A DNA stretch of 64,000 nt from Limiplasma sp048370855 (GTDB lineage: Bacteria; Bacillota; Clostridia; Christensenellales; Aristaeellaceae): assembly GCA_048370855.1 (NCBI GenBank), contig DBGEOK010000046.1, positions 38,168 through 102,167 of the forward strand, written 5' to 3'. The notes below the pieces were generated by a model. The model was not told where the DNA came from, searched no databases, and saw nothing but the letters and a program-made list of their open reading frames with translations. Shown piece by piece: positions 17,617-25,121 of the stretch. The translations under genes and the position numbers were made by a program. The number at the start of each line of letters is the position of its first letter. Position 1 is the stretch's first letter.

Positions 17617-18849
17617 ATGACCGAGCTATCCTTTATCCCCGGAGGCGTTACCGCCGCGGCGGGCTTTTCCGCCGCCGGAGAACACCTGGGTATCCGCAAA
17701 AACCGCACGCGGCGCGACGTCGCCCTGATTGTGAGCGAAAAGCTGGCTTCGGCGGCGTGCTGTTATACGCAAAACCTGGTCAAGGGCGCCCCCATCGGGG
17801 TGACACAGGCGCATGTGGCCGACGGCATGGCGCAGGCGGTGATCTGCAACAGCGGCAACGCCAACACATGCAACCAAAACGGCGTGGAGATCGCGGAGGG
17901 GATGTGCGCGCTGGTGGAGCAATACACCGGCGTGAAGGCGGAAAACGTCATCGTCGCCTCCACGGGGGTAATCGGCCAGCCGATGTCTTTGGAACCGTTC
18001 GCGGCCGGCTTTGGAAGGCTGACGGACGCCCTGGCGCCGACGCCGGCAGGCGGTACGCACGCCGCGGAGGCTATCATGACCACGGATACCGTCGCCAAGG
18101 AGGTGGCGGTCCGCTTTTCGCTGGGAGGAAAAACGTGCAGGCTGGGCGGCATTTCAAAGGGCTCCGGCATGATTTGCCCCAACATGGCCACCATGCTCTG
18201 CTTCCTGACTACCGACGCGGATATCGCGCCCGCCGCCTTGCAGCGCGCGCTTTCCTCCGTGACGGCGGATACGTTTAATATGCTCTCTGTGGACGGCGAC
18301 ACCTCCACCAACGATATGGTCAGCGTGCTCGCCAACGGCATGGCCGGCAACAACCGCATCGAATCCGCCATGGGCGCGGATTACGAAGCGTTCAAGGACG
18401 CGCTGTATCAGGTCTGCGAGCGCCTTTGCGAGATCATGGCCAAGGACGGCGAGGGCGCGACCAAGCTGATGACCTGCTCCGTGACCGGCGCGAAAACGAC
18501 GGCGGCGGCCAAAGCGGTCGCCAAGGCCGTGATTAAAAGCACGCTGCTCAAGGCCGCTCTCTTCGGGGCGGACGCCAACTGGGGGCGCGTGCTGTGCGCC
18601 ATCGGTTATTGCGGCGCGGATGTGGACGTCGGCAAGGTGGATGTCAATTTTCGCAGCCCGGCCGGGCTCATTGCCGTTTGCCGCGGCGGGGCGGGCGTGG
18701 CGTTCAGCGAGGAAGCCGCCAAAAGCATCCTGATGGAGGACGAAATCACCGTTCAGGTAGCGCTGAACAGCGGAAGCGCGCGCGCCAAGGCATGGGGCTG
18801 CGACCTAAGCTATGAATATGTAAAGATCAACGGCGATTACCGCACCTGA
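17617..18849 (+). CDS. argJ: ArgJ, glutamate N-acetyltransferase (ornithine acetyltransferase)
   Basis: Recycles the acetyl group from acetylornithine to glutamate. In 410 residues the self-cleavage site lies in PNMATMLCF, between A191 and T192, with T192 becoming the nucleophile. KGSGMICPNMATM is the family signature. Since no argA is present and ArgJ starts the cycle here, it may be the bifunctional form that also uses acetyl-CoA (inference). It has AAAGGAG before the ATG. Confidence 0.96.
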   Translation: MTELSFIPGGVTAAAGFSAAGEHLGIRKNRTRRDVALIVSEKLASAACCYTQNLVKGAPIGVTQAHVADGMAQAVICNSGNANTCNQNGVEIAEGMCALVEQYTGVKAENVIVASTGVIGQPMSLEPFAAGFGRLTDALAPTPAGGTHAAEAIMTTDTVAKEVAVRFSLGGKTCRLGGISKGSGMICPNMATMLCFLTTDADIAPAALQRALSSVTADTFNMLSVDGDTSTNDMVSVLANGMAGNNRIESAMGADYEAFKDALYQVCERLCEIMAKDGEGATKLMTCSVTGAKTTAAAKAVAKAVIKSTLLKAALFGADANWGRVLCAIGYCGADVDVGKVDVNFRSPAGLIAVCRGGAGVAFSEEAAKSILMEDEITVQVALNSGSARAKAWGCDLSYEYVKINGDYRT

Positions 18850-18862
18850 CGGGAGGAAGAGC

Positions 18863-19711
18863 ATGACCATCGACCGGCGCGCGGAGGTGCTGATTCAAGC
18901 TCTCCCGTATATCAAGGCGTATAATCAAAAAATCGTGGTGATTAAGTACGGCGGCAACGCCATGGTCAACGAGGATCTGAAGCGCGCCGTCATGGGCGAC
19001 CTGCTGCTGTTGCAGCTCGTGGGGGTAAAGGTCGTGCTGGTGCATGGGGGCGGCCCGGAGATCAGCGACCTGCTCAGGCGCGTCGGCAAGGAAAGCCGGT
19101 TTGTGGACGGGCTGCGCGTGACCGACGCCGAAACGGCGGAGATTGTGCAGATGGTGTTGGCGGGCAAGGTGGGCAAGAGCCTGGTCAGCCTGATCCAGTC
19201 GGTCGGCGGCAGGGCCATGGGGCTGTGCGGCATGGACGGGCATATGATCGAGGCGAAAAGGCTGGACGAGGTGCATGGGTTTGTGGGGGAGATTGTCCGC
19301 GTCAACACCCAGCCCATCCTGGACGTGCTGGAGAAGGGGTATCTCCCGGTTATTTCCACGGTTGGCTGCGATGACGAGGGAAACGCCTACAACATCAACG
19401 CGGATACCGCCGCCGCTCGCATCGCTGCGAGCCTAGGGGCCGAAAGCCTCATCAGCATGACCGATATCCGCGGGATTCTTCGCAATCCGCAGGATGAAAG
19501 CACCTTGATCCCCGTGATCCCCGTCAGCGAAGCGCCGGAGCTGATCCGCGAGGGCGTCATTTCGGGCGGGATGATCCCCAAGATCGAGTGCTGCATCGAG
19601 GCCATCCGCCGGGGCGTTCATAAGGTATTTATTCTGGACGGGCGCGTGCCGCACGCCATCCTGATTGAATGCCTGACCGACGAGGGCGTCGGTACGATGT
19701 TTACGGAATAA
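18863..19711 (+). CDS. argB: ArgB, acetylglutamate kinase
   Basis: Phosphorylates N-acetylglutamate. The 282-residue amino-acid-kinase fold shows KYGGNAM (about 29-35), VHGGGPEISDLL (about 62-73), GKVGKSL, and NINADTAAARIAASLGAESLI near 177-197. The N-terminal helix RRAEVLIQALPYIKAYNQK, which in hexameric forms mediates arginine feedback inhibition, is present. GGGAGGAAG precedes the ATG. Confidence 0.96.
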   Translation: MTIDRRAEVLIQALPYIKAYNQKIVVIKYGGNAMVNEDLKRAVMGDLLLLQLVGVKVVLVHGGGPEISDLLRRVGKESRFVDGLRVTDAETAEIVQMVLAGKVGKSLVSLIQSVGGRAMGLCGMDGHMIEAKRLDEVHGFVGEIVRVNTQPILDVLEKGYLPVISTVGCDDEGNAYNINADTAAARIAASLGAESLISMTDIRGILRNPQDESTLIPVIPVSEAPELIREGVISGGMIPKIECCIEAIRRGVHKVFILDGRVPHAILIECLTDEGVGTMFTE

Positions 19712-19775
19712 GGGCAGAGCGCCGGGCTAGGCAAAAAGCTTCCGACGCTTCCCATCCAGAAGGGGGTTGCTGCGG

Positions 19776-20945
19776 ATGCCGACCGTTCAGGAGCTGGACC
19801 GGCTTTATATCGCGCCTACTTACGCGCGGTTTCCCGTCACGTTTGTGCGGGGAGAGGGATGCACGCTGTATGACGAGGAGGGCAGGGCCTATCTGGATAT
19901 GGGCAGCGGCATCGCCGTCAATGCGCTGGGCTACGGCGATGAGGCGTGGATCGGCGCGGTATGCGCGCAAGCCGGGGCGCTGGCTCATGCCAGCAATCTG
20001 TATTATACCGCGCCGCAGGCGGCGCTCGCCAAGCTGCTTTGCGAACGGACGGGTATGGCGCGGGTGTTTTTTGGCAACTCCGGGGCGGAGGCGAACGAAT
20101 GCGCCATCAAGGTTGCGCGCAAGTATGCCGCCGACCGGGCGGGCGAAGGCGCGCGGCCGGTGGTGGTGACGATGCAAAACAGCTTTCACGGAAGGACGCT
20201 GGCGACTTTGGCCGCCACCGGGCAGGAGGCGTTCCACCATACGTTCGGCCCGTTTCCGCAAGGCTTCCGCCATGTGCCGCCAAACGACGCGGCGGCGCTT
20301 GAAAGGGCGCTGGACGAGGGCGACGTATGCGCCGTGCTGCTGGAGACAATCCAGGGAGAGGGCGGCGTATGCTGCCTGAGCGACGGCTATCTGCGCCGCG
20401 CGCGCGAGCTGACCGGAGCCCGGGACGTTTTGCTCATGGTGGATGAGGTGCAGACCGGGAATGGCCGTACCGGCAAGCTGTTCAGCTACCAGTGGGCCGG
20501 CGTCGTCCCGGATGTGGTCACCACAGCCAAGGGCCTGGCGGGTGGGCTGCCCATGGGCGCCTGCCTGTTGGGGGAAAAGGTGAAGGATACGCTCACCCCC
20601 GGCTCGCACGGCTCCACCTTTGGAGGCAATCCCGTTTGCGCCGCCGCGGCCTTGAGCGTGCAAAGCCGGCTGACGGAAGCTTTTTTGCATGAGGTGGAAG
20701 AGAAGGGGGATTATCTCATGCGGGAGCTGACGTCCGCGCCGGGGGTGGAAAGCGTGACGGGGCGCGGCCTCATGCTGGGCGTTCAGTGCGGCAGGAACGC
20801 GGCGGAGCTGGTAAGCGCTTTGCTGAGGAGGGGCGTGGCGGCGCTGACGGCCAAAACGAAGCTCAGGCTGCTGCCTCCGCTCGTCATCCCATGGTCCGAC
20901 CTGGAGCGGGCCGTATCCATCATCAAGGATGAGCTTAAAGCCTGA
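19776..20945 (+). CDS. argD: ArgD, acetylornithine aminotransferase
   Basis: A class III PLP aminotransferase of 389 residues converting acetylglutamate semialdehyde to acetylornithine. It shows FFGNSGAEANECAIK, NSFHGRTLATL, MVDEVQTGNGRTGKLF, and the PLP lysine in TTAKGLAGGLP. The ATG at 19776 is spaced 9 nt from AGAAGGGGG; a TTG at 19767 is too close to it. It follows argB by 64 nt. Confidence 0.95.
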   Translation: MPTVQELDRLYIAPTYARFPVTFVRGEGCTLYDEEGRAYLDMGSGIAVNALGYGDEAWIGAVCAQAGALAHASNLYYTAPQAALAKLLCERTGMARVFFGNSGAEANECAIKVARKYAADRAGEGARPVVVTMQNSFHGRTLATLAATGQEAFHHTFGPFPQGFRHVPPNDAAALERALDEGDVCAVLLETIQGEGGVCCLSDGYLRRARELTGARDVLLMVDEVQTGNGRTGKLFSYQWAGVVPDVVTTAKGLAGGLPMGACLLGEKVKDTLTPGSHGSTFGGNPVCAAAALSVQSRLTEAFLHEVEEKGDYLMRELTSAPGVESVTGRGLMLGVQCGRNAAELVSALLRRGVAALTAKTKLRLLPPLVIPWSDLERAVSIIKDELKA

Positions 20946-20985
20946 CGCGCTTTGCCGGAAGGGCAGAAGAAAGGAACGTTATGTC

Positions 20986-21900
20986 ATGAGCGAAACAATG
21001 AAGCACCTCCTGAAGCTTTCCGATCTGGACGGAGCGCAGATACTCCAGATCCTGAACCTGGCCGACCAACTGAAATATGAGCGCAAGCATGGCATCGCCC
21101 ATCCGCTGCTCAAGGGAAAAACCCTGGGCATGATTTTTCAGAAGTCGTCCACCCGCACGCGCGTGAGCTTTGAGGTGGGCATGGCGCAGCTTGGAGGCAG
21201 CGCGCTGTTCTTGAGCAGCCGGGATCTGCAAATTGGGCGCGGGGAGCCTATCCAGGATACGGCCCGGGTTCTGAGCCGCTATCTGGACGGAATCATGATC
21301 CGCACGTTCGCGCAGCAGGAGGCGGAGGACCTGGCGAAATATGGGTCGATCCCCATTATCAACGGCCTGACGGACTATGCGCATCCCTGCCAGGTTTTGG
21401 CCGACCTCATGACCATCCGCGAGCGCAGGGGTAGCTTCAAGAATTTGAAGCTCTGCTTTGTGGGGGATGGGAACAACATGGCCAATTCCCTTATTGTGGG
21501 CTGCGTGAAGGTGGGCATGGCCGTGCGCGTCGCCTGTCCCCCGGGATACCTTCCCGACGCGGACCTGATGAAATGGGCCGAAGAAAACGGAGACTTTGCA
21601 TGCGCCCCGGATGTGTCCGCCATGGCGGAGGGCGCGGACGTCGTCTATACGGACGTATGGGCCAGCATGGGTCAGGAGGGGGAGGCCGCAAAGCGCCGCG
21701 CCGCGTTCGCCGGTTATCAGGTTAACGCCGCGGTGATGTCGGCGGCCCGGAAGGGCGCGATGGCGCTCCACTGCCTGCCCGCGCACCGTGAGGAAGAAAT
21801 TACCGCGGAGGTGCTGGAGGAGCATGCCGGCGAAATTTTTGAGCAGGCGGAAAACCGTCTTCACGCGCAAAAGGCCGTCATGGTCAAGCTGATGCAATGA
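20986..21900 (+). CDS. argF: ArgF, ornithine carbamoyltransferase
   Basis: Makes citrulline from ornithine and carbamoyl phosphate. The 304-residue product has the carbamoyl-phosphate motif STRTR at residues 55-59, HPCQVLADLMTI near 132-143, and the ornithine-binding HCLPAHREEEIT in the C-terminal part. The ATG at 20986 was chosen over an upstream frame that overlaps argD. It is the last gene of the operon and is followed by a strong terminator. Confidence 0.97.
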   Translation: MSETMKHLLKLSDLDGAQILQILNLADQLKYERKHGIAHPLLKGKTLGMIFQKSSTRTRVSFEVGMAQLGGSALFLSSRDLQIGRGEPIQDTARVLSRYLDGIMIRTFAQQEAEDLAKYGSIPIINGLTDYAHPCQVLADLMTIRERRGSFKNLKLCFVGDGNNMANSLIVGCVKVGMAVRVACPPGYLPDADLMKWAEENGDFACAPDVSAMAEGADVVYTDVWASMGQEGEAAKRRAAFAGYQVNAAVMSAARKGAMALHCLPAHREEEITAEVLEEHAGEIFEQAENRLHAQKAVMVKLMQ

Positions 21901-21978
21901 GAGAGGCGGGGGATATCGCGCGCCCGCCGACTCCCTTTCGGCCCCGGCGCTGAGCAAGGGCCTTTTCTCAGGATTAAC

Positions 21979-22140
21979 CGTCGCTCGCCGCCCGGCAGGG
22001 CGGCGTTTTCGTTTTGCTTTCTCGCCAATATTGGCGTACCGGGTACGGCAGTACCAGGACCTTGTATTGGCTCGCGCCTGCGCATCGCTTTGCCGCTTCG
22101 CTTCGGCGCGTTTCCATTCGCCTTCGCCTTCGGCGAACAG
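21979..22140 (+). repeat. Terminator-containing repeat, copy 1
   Basis: This unit starts CGTCGC and contains the argF terminator, the perfect 14-bp palindrome CGCCAATATTGGCG, a GGTACGGCAGTACC-type inverted repeat, CTTGTATTGGCTCGCGCC, and ends CCTTCGGCGAACAG. A second copy begins at 22157. Relative to copy 2 it carries about 30 extra bases before the last element. Confidence 0.85.
21986..22015 (+). terminator. Terminator of the arginine operon
   Basis: Perfect 8-bp stem CGCCGCCC-ggca-GGGCGGCG followed by TTTTCGTTTT. Confidence 0.9.
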
Positions 22141-22156
22141 ACCCCGGTCGCTCAAT

Positions 22157-22286
22157 CGTCGCCCGCCGCCCTGCTCGGGCGGCGTTTTCGTTTCACTCCC
22201 ACGCCAATATTGGCGTACCTGGTATGGCAGTACCAGGTCCTTGTATTGGCTCGCGCCTGCGCATCGCTTTGGCCTTCGGCGAACAG
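22157..22286 (+). repeat. Terminator-containing repeat, copy 2
   Basis: Direct repeat of 21979-22140, about 178 bp downstream, with its own stem CGCCGCCC-tgctc-GGGCGGCG plus TTTTCG (22164-22190), the palindrome CGCCAATATTGGCG and the same CCTTCGGCGAACAG end. Stem arms are identical to copy 1 while the loop and several linker bases differ. Confidence 0.85.
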
Positions 22287-22356
22287 CCCACAGGGCTGCC
22301 GCTCATTTCCAGCGCCACGGTGCTGCCGCACATTTCCGTCGTCCCCTTGTCCCCAT

Positions 22357-22440
22357 CTTGGGCCGCGAAAGCGGCCCAAGCAAAGGGATTCCTAAGGGCA
22401 AAGCCCTTAGGCGGTGGGCTTGGGAGGCGGAGCCTCCCAA
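22357..22440 (+). repeat. Three-hairpin dispersed element, copy B
   Basis: Hairpins CTTGGGCCGC-gaaa-GCGGCCCAAG (22357-22380), CCTAAGGGC-aaa-GCCCTTAGG (22391-22411) and TTGGGAGGC-gga-GCCTCCCAA (22420-22440), then CGTCCC. The order, spacing and orientation match copy A. Confidence 0.88.
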
Positions 22441-22446
22441 CGTCCC

Positions 22447-22669
22447 TTCACGCCGAAGCCCCCGACCCGCTTCGGTGACGGCTTGTTAAAAAACGGCTTT
22501 GAGAGGAAAGCCGAGAGAGGCAAAGATGCACAAAATTTTAATCTATTCATCAAGCCACGCTTGGGTTCCAACGCTTCCGTTGTTCATCAAGCGCCCTTTC
22601 AACATGGGAATAATCGCATATAAAATGGATAATGTGGCGAAAAAGAGACTAATATTGCACATAATTTCA
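22447..22669. other. AT-richer spacer before the sugar locus
   Basis: No supported gene. A minus-strand frame (22543-22725) has a hydrophobic stretch but overlaps the plus-strand promoter and has no clear ribosome binding site. Confidence 0.4.
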
Positions 22670-22698
22670 TTGACTTCGACAAAAGTTGATGCTATACT
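22670..22698 (+). promoter_or_regulatory. Sigma-A promoter of the UlaG/ABC locus
   Basis: TTGACT (22670-22675), 17-bp spacer, TATACT (22693-22698), 82 bp upstream of the first gene. Confidence 0.88.
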
Positions 22699-22722
22699 AC
22701 GACCATCGACAGGCTGTTGAAA

Positions 22723-22746
22723 CAATTTGATTCATGAACCAAATTG
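22723..22746. promoter_or_regulatory. 24-bp palindromic operator
   Basis: An inverted repeat whose left arm is CAATTTGATTCA and right arm TGAACCAAATTG, with a single mismatched pair. It lies about 18-41 bp downstream of the expected transcription start, a classic repressor site. The SorC-family regulator at 29779-30786 is the likely binder (inference). Confidence 0.75.
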
Positions 22747-22780
22747 CAAATAATTGCAGAACAGGGAGAGGGAATTACGC

Positions 22781-23857
22781 ATGAATGAAAAAACGGAACT
22801 CGAAAGGCTGGAGAACTCTGTTCCCACCAGCGCCGGTACCGGCGTCGTGCGCAAGATGACGCGGGAAATCTGGCTGGAGGAATGCTTCCCCGAGTGGCAT
22901 CAATTGGTCAACCAGCAAATCGAGGAGGCGTCGTTTCCCAAGGGCTCTTTCGGCCTGTGGATGCTCGGCGGGCCTTCCTGGGCATATAAATCGGCCGGCG
23001 GCGCGACCTTTCTGGTAGACAACTACTCCGGCTCCTCGCTCAACAGCGAGTACCATTACTGCGGCGTGTGCCGTACCAGCGGCGCGGAGTACCTGACCTG
23101 GCTGCGCACCAACCCCCACGTGATCGACCCGTGGAAGCTCAAGAGCCTAGACTATGTCTTCGCCACCCATCACCATCAGGACCACGCGGACTTTTATACC
23201 GTCAGCGCGACGCTTCAAACGACGGACTGCAAGTTCGTGGGCCCCAAGAATACCTGCGCGCTTTTCCGTAAATGGGGCGTTCCCGAGGACCGGATCATCG
23301 AGGTCAAGCCCGGGAATTCCTTCCAGTGCAAGGACGTGACGGTTCATGTGGAAAAGAATTTCGACAGCATGGCTTGCATGACGGGCGACTACAAGCCCGG
23401 CCAGCCCTGCGATTACGACGTCAACGCCGTATCCTTCCTCTTTGACACGGGCGAGCACTCCGTCATCTTCCTGGGCGACACCCTGTATCACGACGGCTAC
23501 AAGGCGGTTGGCGAGCGCCACAGGATCGACGTCGTGGTAACGGACATGGGCCATAACGCCCCCGGAGCGACCGATAAGATGAATCCCTGGGACGTGATGC
23601 GCGTAACGCAGAACCTCGGCGCGAAGGTGGTCATTCCCGATCATTACGAAAACTGGGCCAGCAGCGAGATCGACCCGCACCAGCTCCAGAGGATCGTCGC
23701 GGACAACGATCCGTCCATCAAGGCCTGCATTATGAAAAGCGGCGGGCTCTACGTCTATCCCCGCGACAAGGATATGGACGAGTACCGCTATCCCGACTGG
23801 CGCGAGCGCTATCAGTGGGAAAAAAGCTACGTCTACGGCGACGTTCACAAGGATTGA
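22781..23857 (+). CDS. UlaG-like metallo-beta-lactamase-fold hydrolase
   Basis: A 358-residue cytoplasmic metallo-hydrolase with end-to-end resemblance to L-ascorbate-6-phosphate lactonase UlaG: TREIWLEECFPEWHQLVNQQIE near 28-50, the metal motif THHHQDHAD (HxHxDH) near 128-136, FVGPK, WGVPEDRIIEVKPG, LGDTLYHD near 231-238, and IPDHYENW. It has about 25 extra N-terminal residues compared with UlaG. A lactone of a sugar acid is a plausible substrate. However, UlaG acts on a phosphorylated lactone delivered by a PTS, while this gene precedes an ABC importer, so the substrate is probably different. It is the first gene of the operon; GGGAGAGGG precedes the ATG. Confidence 0.85.
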   Translation: MNEKTELERLENSVPTSAGTGVVRKMTREIWLEECFPEWHQLVNQQIEEASFPKGSFGLWMLGGPSWAYKSAGGATFLVDNYSGSSLNSEYHYCGVCRTSGAEYLTWLRTNPHVIDPWKLKSLDYVFATHHHQDHADFYTVSATLQTTDCKFVGPKNTCALFRKWGVPEDRIIEVKPGNSFQCKDVTVHVEKNFDSMACMTGDYKPGQPCDYDVNAVSFLFDTGEHSVIFLGDTLYHDGYKAVGERHRIDVVVTDMGHNAPGATDKMNPWDVMRVTQNLGAKVVIPDHYENWASSEIDPHQLQRIVADNDPSIKACIMKSGGLYVYPRDKDMDEYRYPDWRERYQWEKSYVYGDVHKD

Positions 23858-23924
23858 CGGCCCGGCGCTATCCATTCGTTTCCAAACCCGGCGCTGCCGG
23901 TAAAATAAAAGGAGGGTATCCGTC

Positions 23925-25016
23925 ATGAAAAAAATCCTGGCAATCTGTTTGGCTCTCGCGCTGTCGCTGACAAGCGCGGCGGTTCTTGCCGAGGGCGTGG
24001 CCTTCAACGACCCCGCCGCCGTCAGGCCGGAGAGCATCGAGTATCCCGTAAGCGGCCTTTCCTGGTCCGCCAAGACCGACCTGAAGGCCAAGGAAAACTA
24101 CACCATCGCCATGATCGTCAAGAACAACACCAACCCCTTCATGAACGGCGTTCTCAACGGCTTTAAAAAGGCCGGCGCGGACATCGGCTTTGAACCGGTT
24201 CTCCTTTCCCCGCAGACCGCCGACAGCAACGAGGATCAGGTGCGCCTGGTGGAAGACATGATCCAGAAGGGCGTGGACGCGATCTGCATCCATCCCGTGG
24301 ATTCCAACGGCATCGTGCCCGCGCTGGAGAAGGCGTGGGACGCGGGCATCCCCGTGCTGATCCAGGGCACGCGCGCCAACACGGAAAAAATCTACGGCTG
24401 GTACGGCACCAAGTACTATGACGAGGCGTACATGATCGCGGAGTACGTGTGCGAAAAGCTGAATTACAAGGGCAACGTCATCTACATCTCCGGCCCGCAG
24501 CAGGCGCAGAACGCCATCGACGAGGCGCAGGCCACGCACGACGTGTTTGAAAAGTATCCCGACATGAACCTGATCGAGGAGCAGCCCGGCAACTTCAACC
24601 GCGCCACCAGCATGAGCGTAATGGAAAACCTGATCCAGAAGTACGCAGAGGACGAGGTGGATTGGGTGATCGGCGCCAACGACGAGTGCGCGATGGGCGC
24701 AATCGCCGCCATGGAAAACGCCGGCTGGAAGCTGAACTTTGCCGAGGGCGGCATCGGCGTGTCGGGCATCGACTGCAACAAGGACGCCTCCTACGCCTTG
24801 CAGGAAGGCTCCCTGACCGTGTCCATCAACCCCGACCCCGTTTCGCTTGGCTTCATCGGCGCGGCTTTCCTGGTGCAGTACCTCAACGAAGGCACGCTCT
24901 TCCCCGAATTCGTGGCGTGGCCGGACTTTAAAACCGCGCAGGACGTCATGGTAGACGCCGCCTCCATCGACAACTATATCGAAAACCTGGCCTGGTGGAA
25001 GGAGCCCGAGGCGTAA
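23925..25016 (+). CDS. Sugar ABC transporter substrate-binding protein (ribose type)
   Basis: A periplasmic-binding-protein fold (Peripla_BP_4) of 363 residues. The signal peptide MKKILAICLALALSLTSA ends in an AxA-type site before Glu23; there is no lipobox Cys at the cleavage site, unusual for a Firmicute binding protein. The mature part shows YTIAMIVKNNTNPFMNGVLNGFKKAG, a classic RbsB-type first strand and helix, and AICIHPVDSNGIVPALEKAWDAGIPVL. It has AAAGGAGGG before the ATG. A terminator directly downstream may set its higher expression relative to the membrane genes. Confidence 0.92.
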   Translation: MKKILAICLALALSLTSAAVLAEGVAFNDPAAVRPESIEYPVSGLSWSAKTDLKAKENYTIAMIVKNNTNPFMNGVLNGFKKAGADIGFEPVLLSPQTADSNEDQVRLVEDMIQKGVDAICIHPVDSNGIVPALEKAWDAGIPVLIQGTRANTEKIYGWYGTKYYDEAYMIAEYVCEKLNYKGNVIYISGPQQAQNAIDEAQATHDVFEKYPDMNLIEEQPGNFNRATSMSVMENLIQKYAEDEVDWVIGANDECAMGAIAAMENAGWKLNFAEGGIGVSGIDCNKDASYALQEGSLTVSINPDPVSLGFIGAAFLVQYLNEGTLFPEFVAWPDFKTAQDVMVDAASIDNYIENLAWWKEPEA

Positions 25017-25067
25017 GCCGGGCACAGCCGGCGTCAACGGCTCCCCGAGGGCGGGGCATTCGACAGG

Positions 25068-25106
25068 GGGGCCGCCACGCTGCCTGAGCGTGGCGGCCCC
25101 TTTTCT
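25068..25106 (+). terminator. Intra-operon terminator after the binding-protein gene
   Basis: Perfect 14-bp stem GGGGCCGCCACGCT / AGCGTGGCGGCCCC with loop gcctg, followed by TTTTCT. It lies between the binding protein and ATPase genes. Confidence 0.85.
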
Positions 25107-25121
25107 AAGAGGTGAGGTAGG

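Noticed and set aside
22543..22725. Minus-strand 60-codon hydrophobic frame
   Set aside because: It overlaps the plus-strand promoter of the UlaG/ABC locus and has no clear ribosome site.
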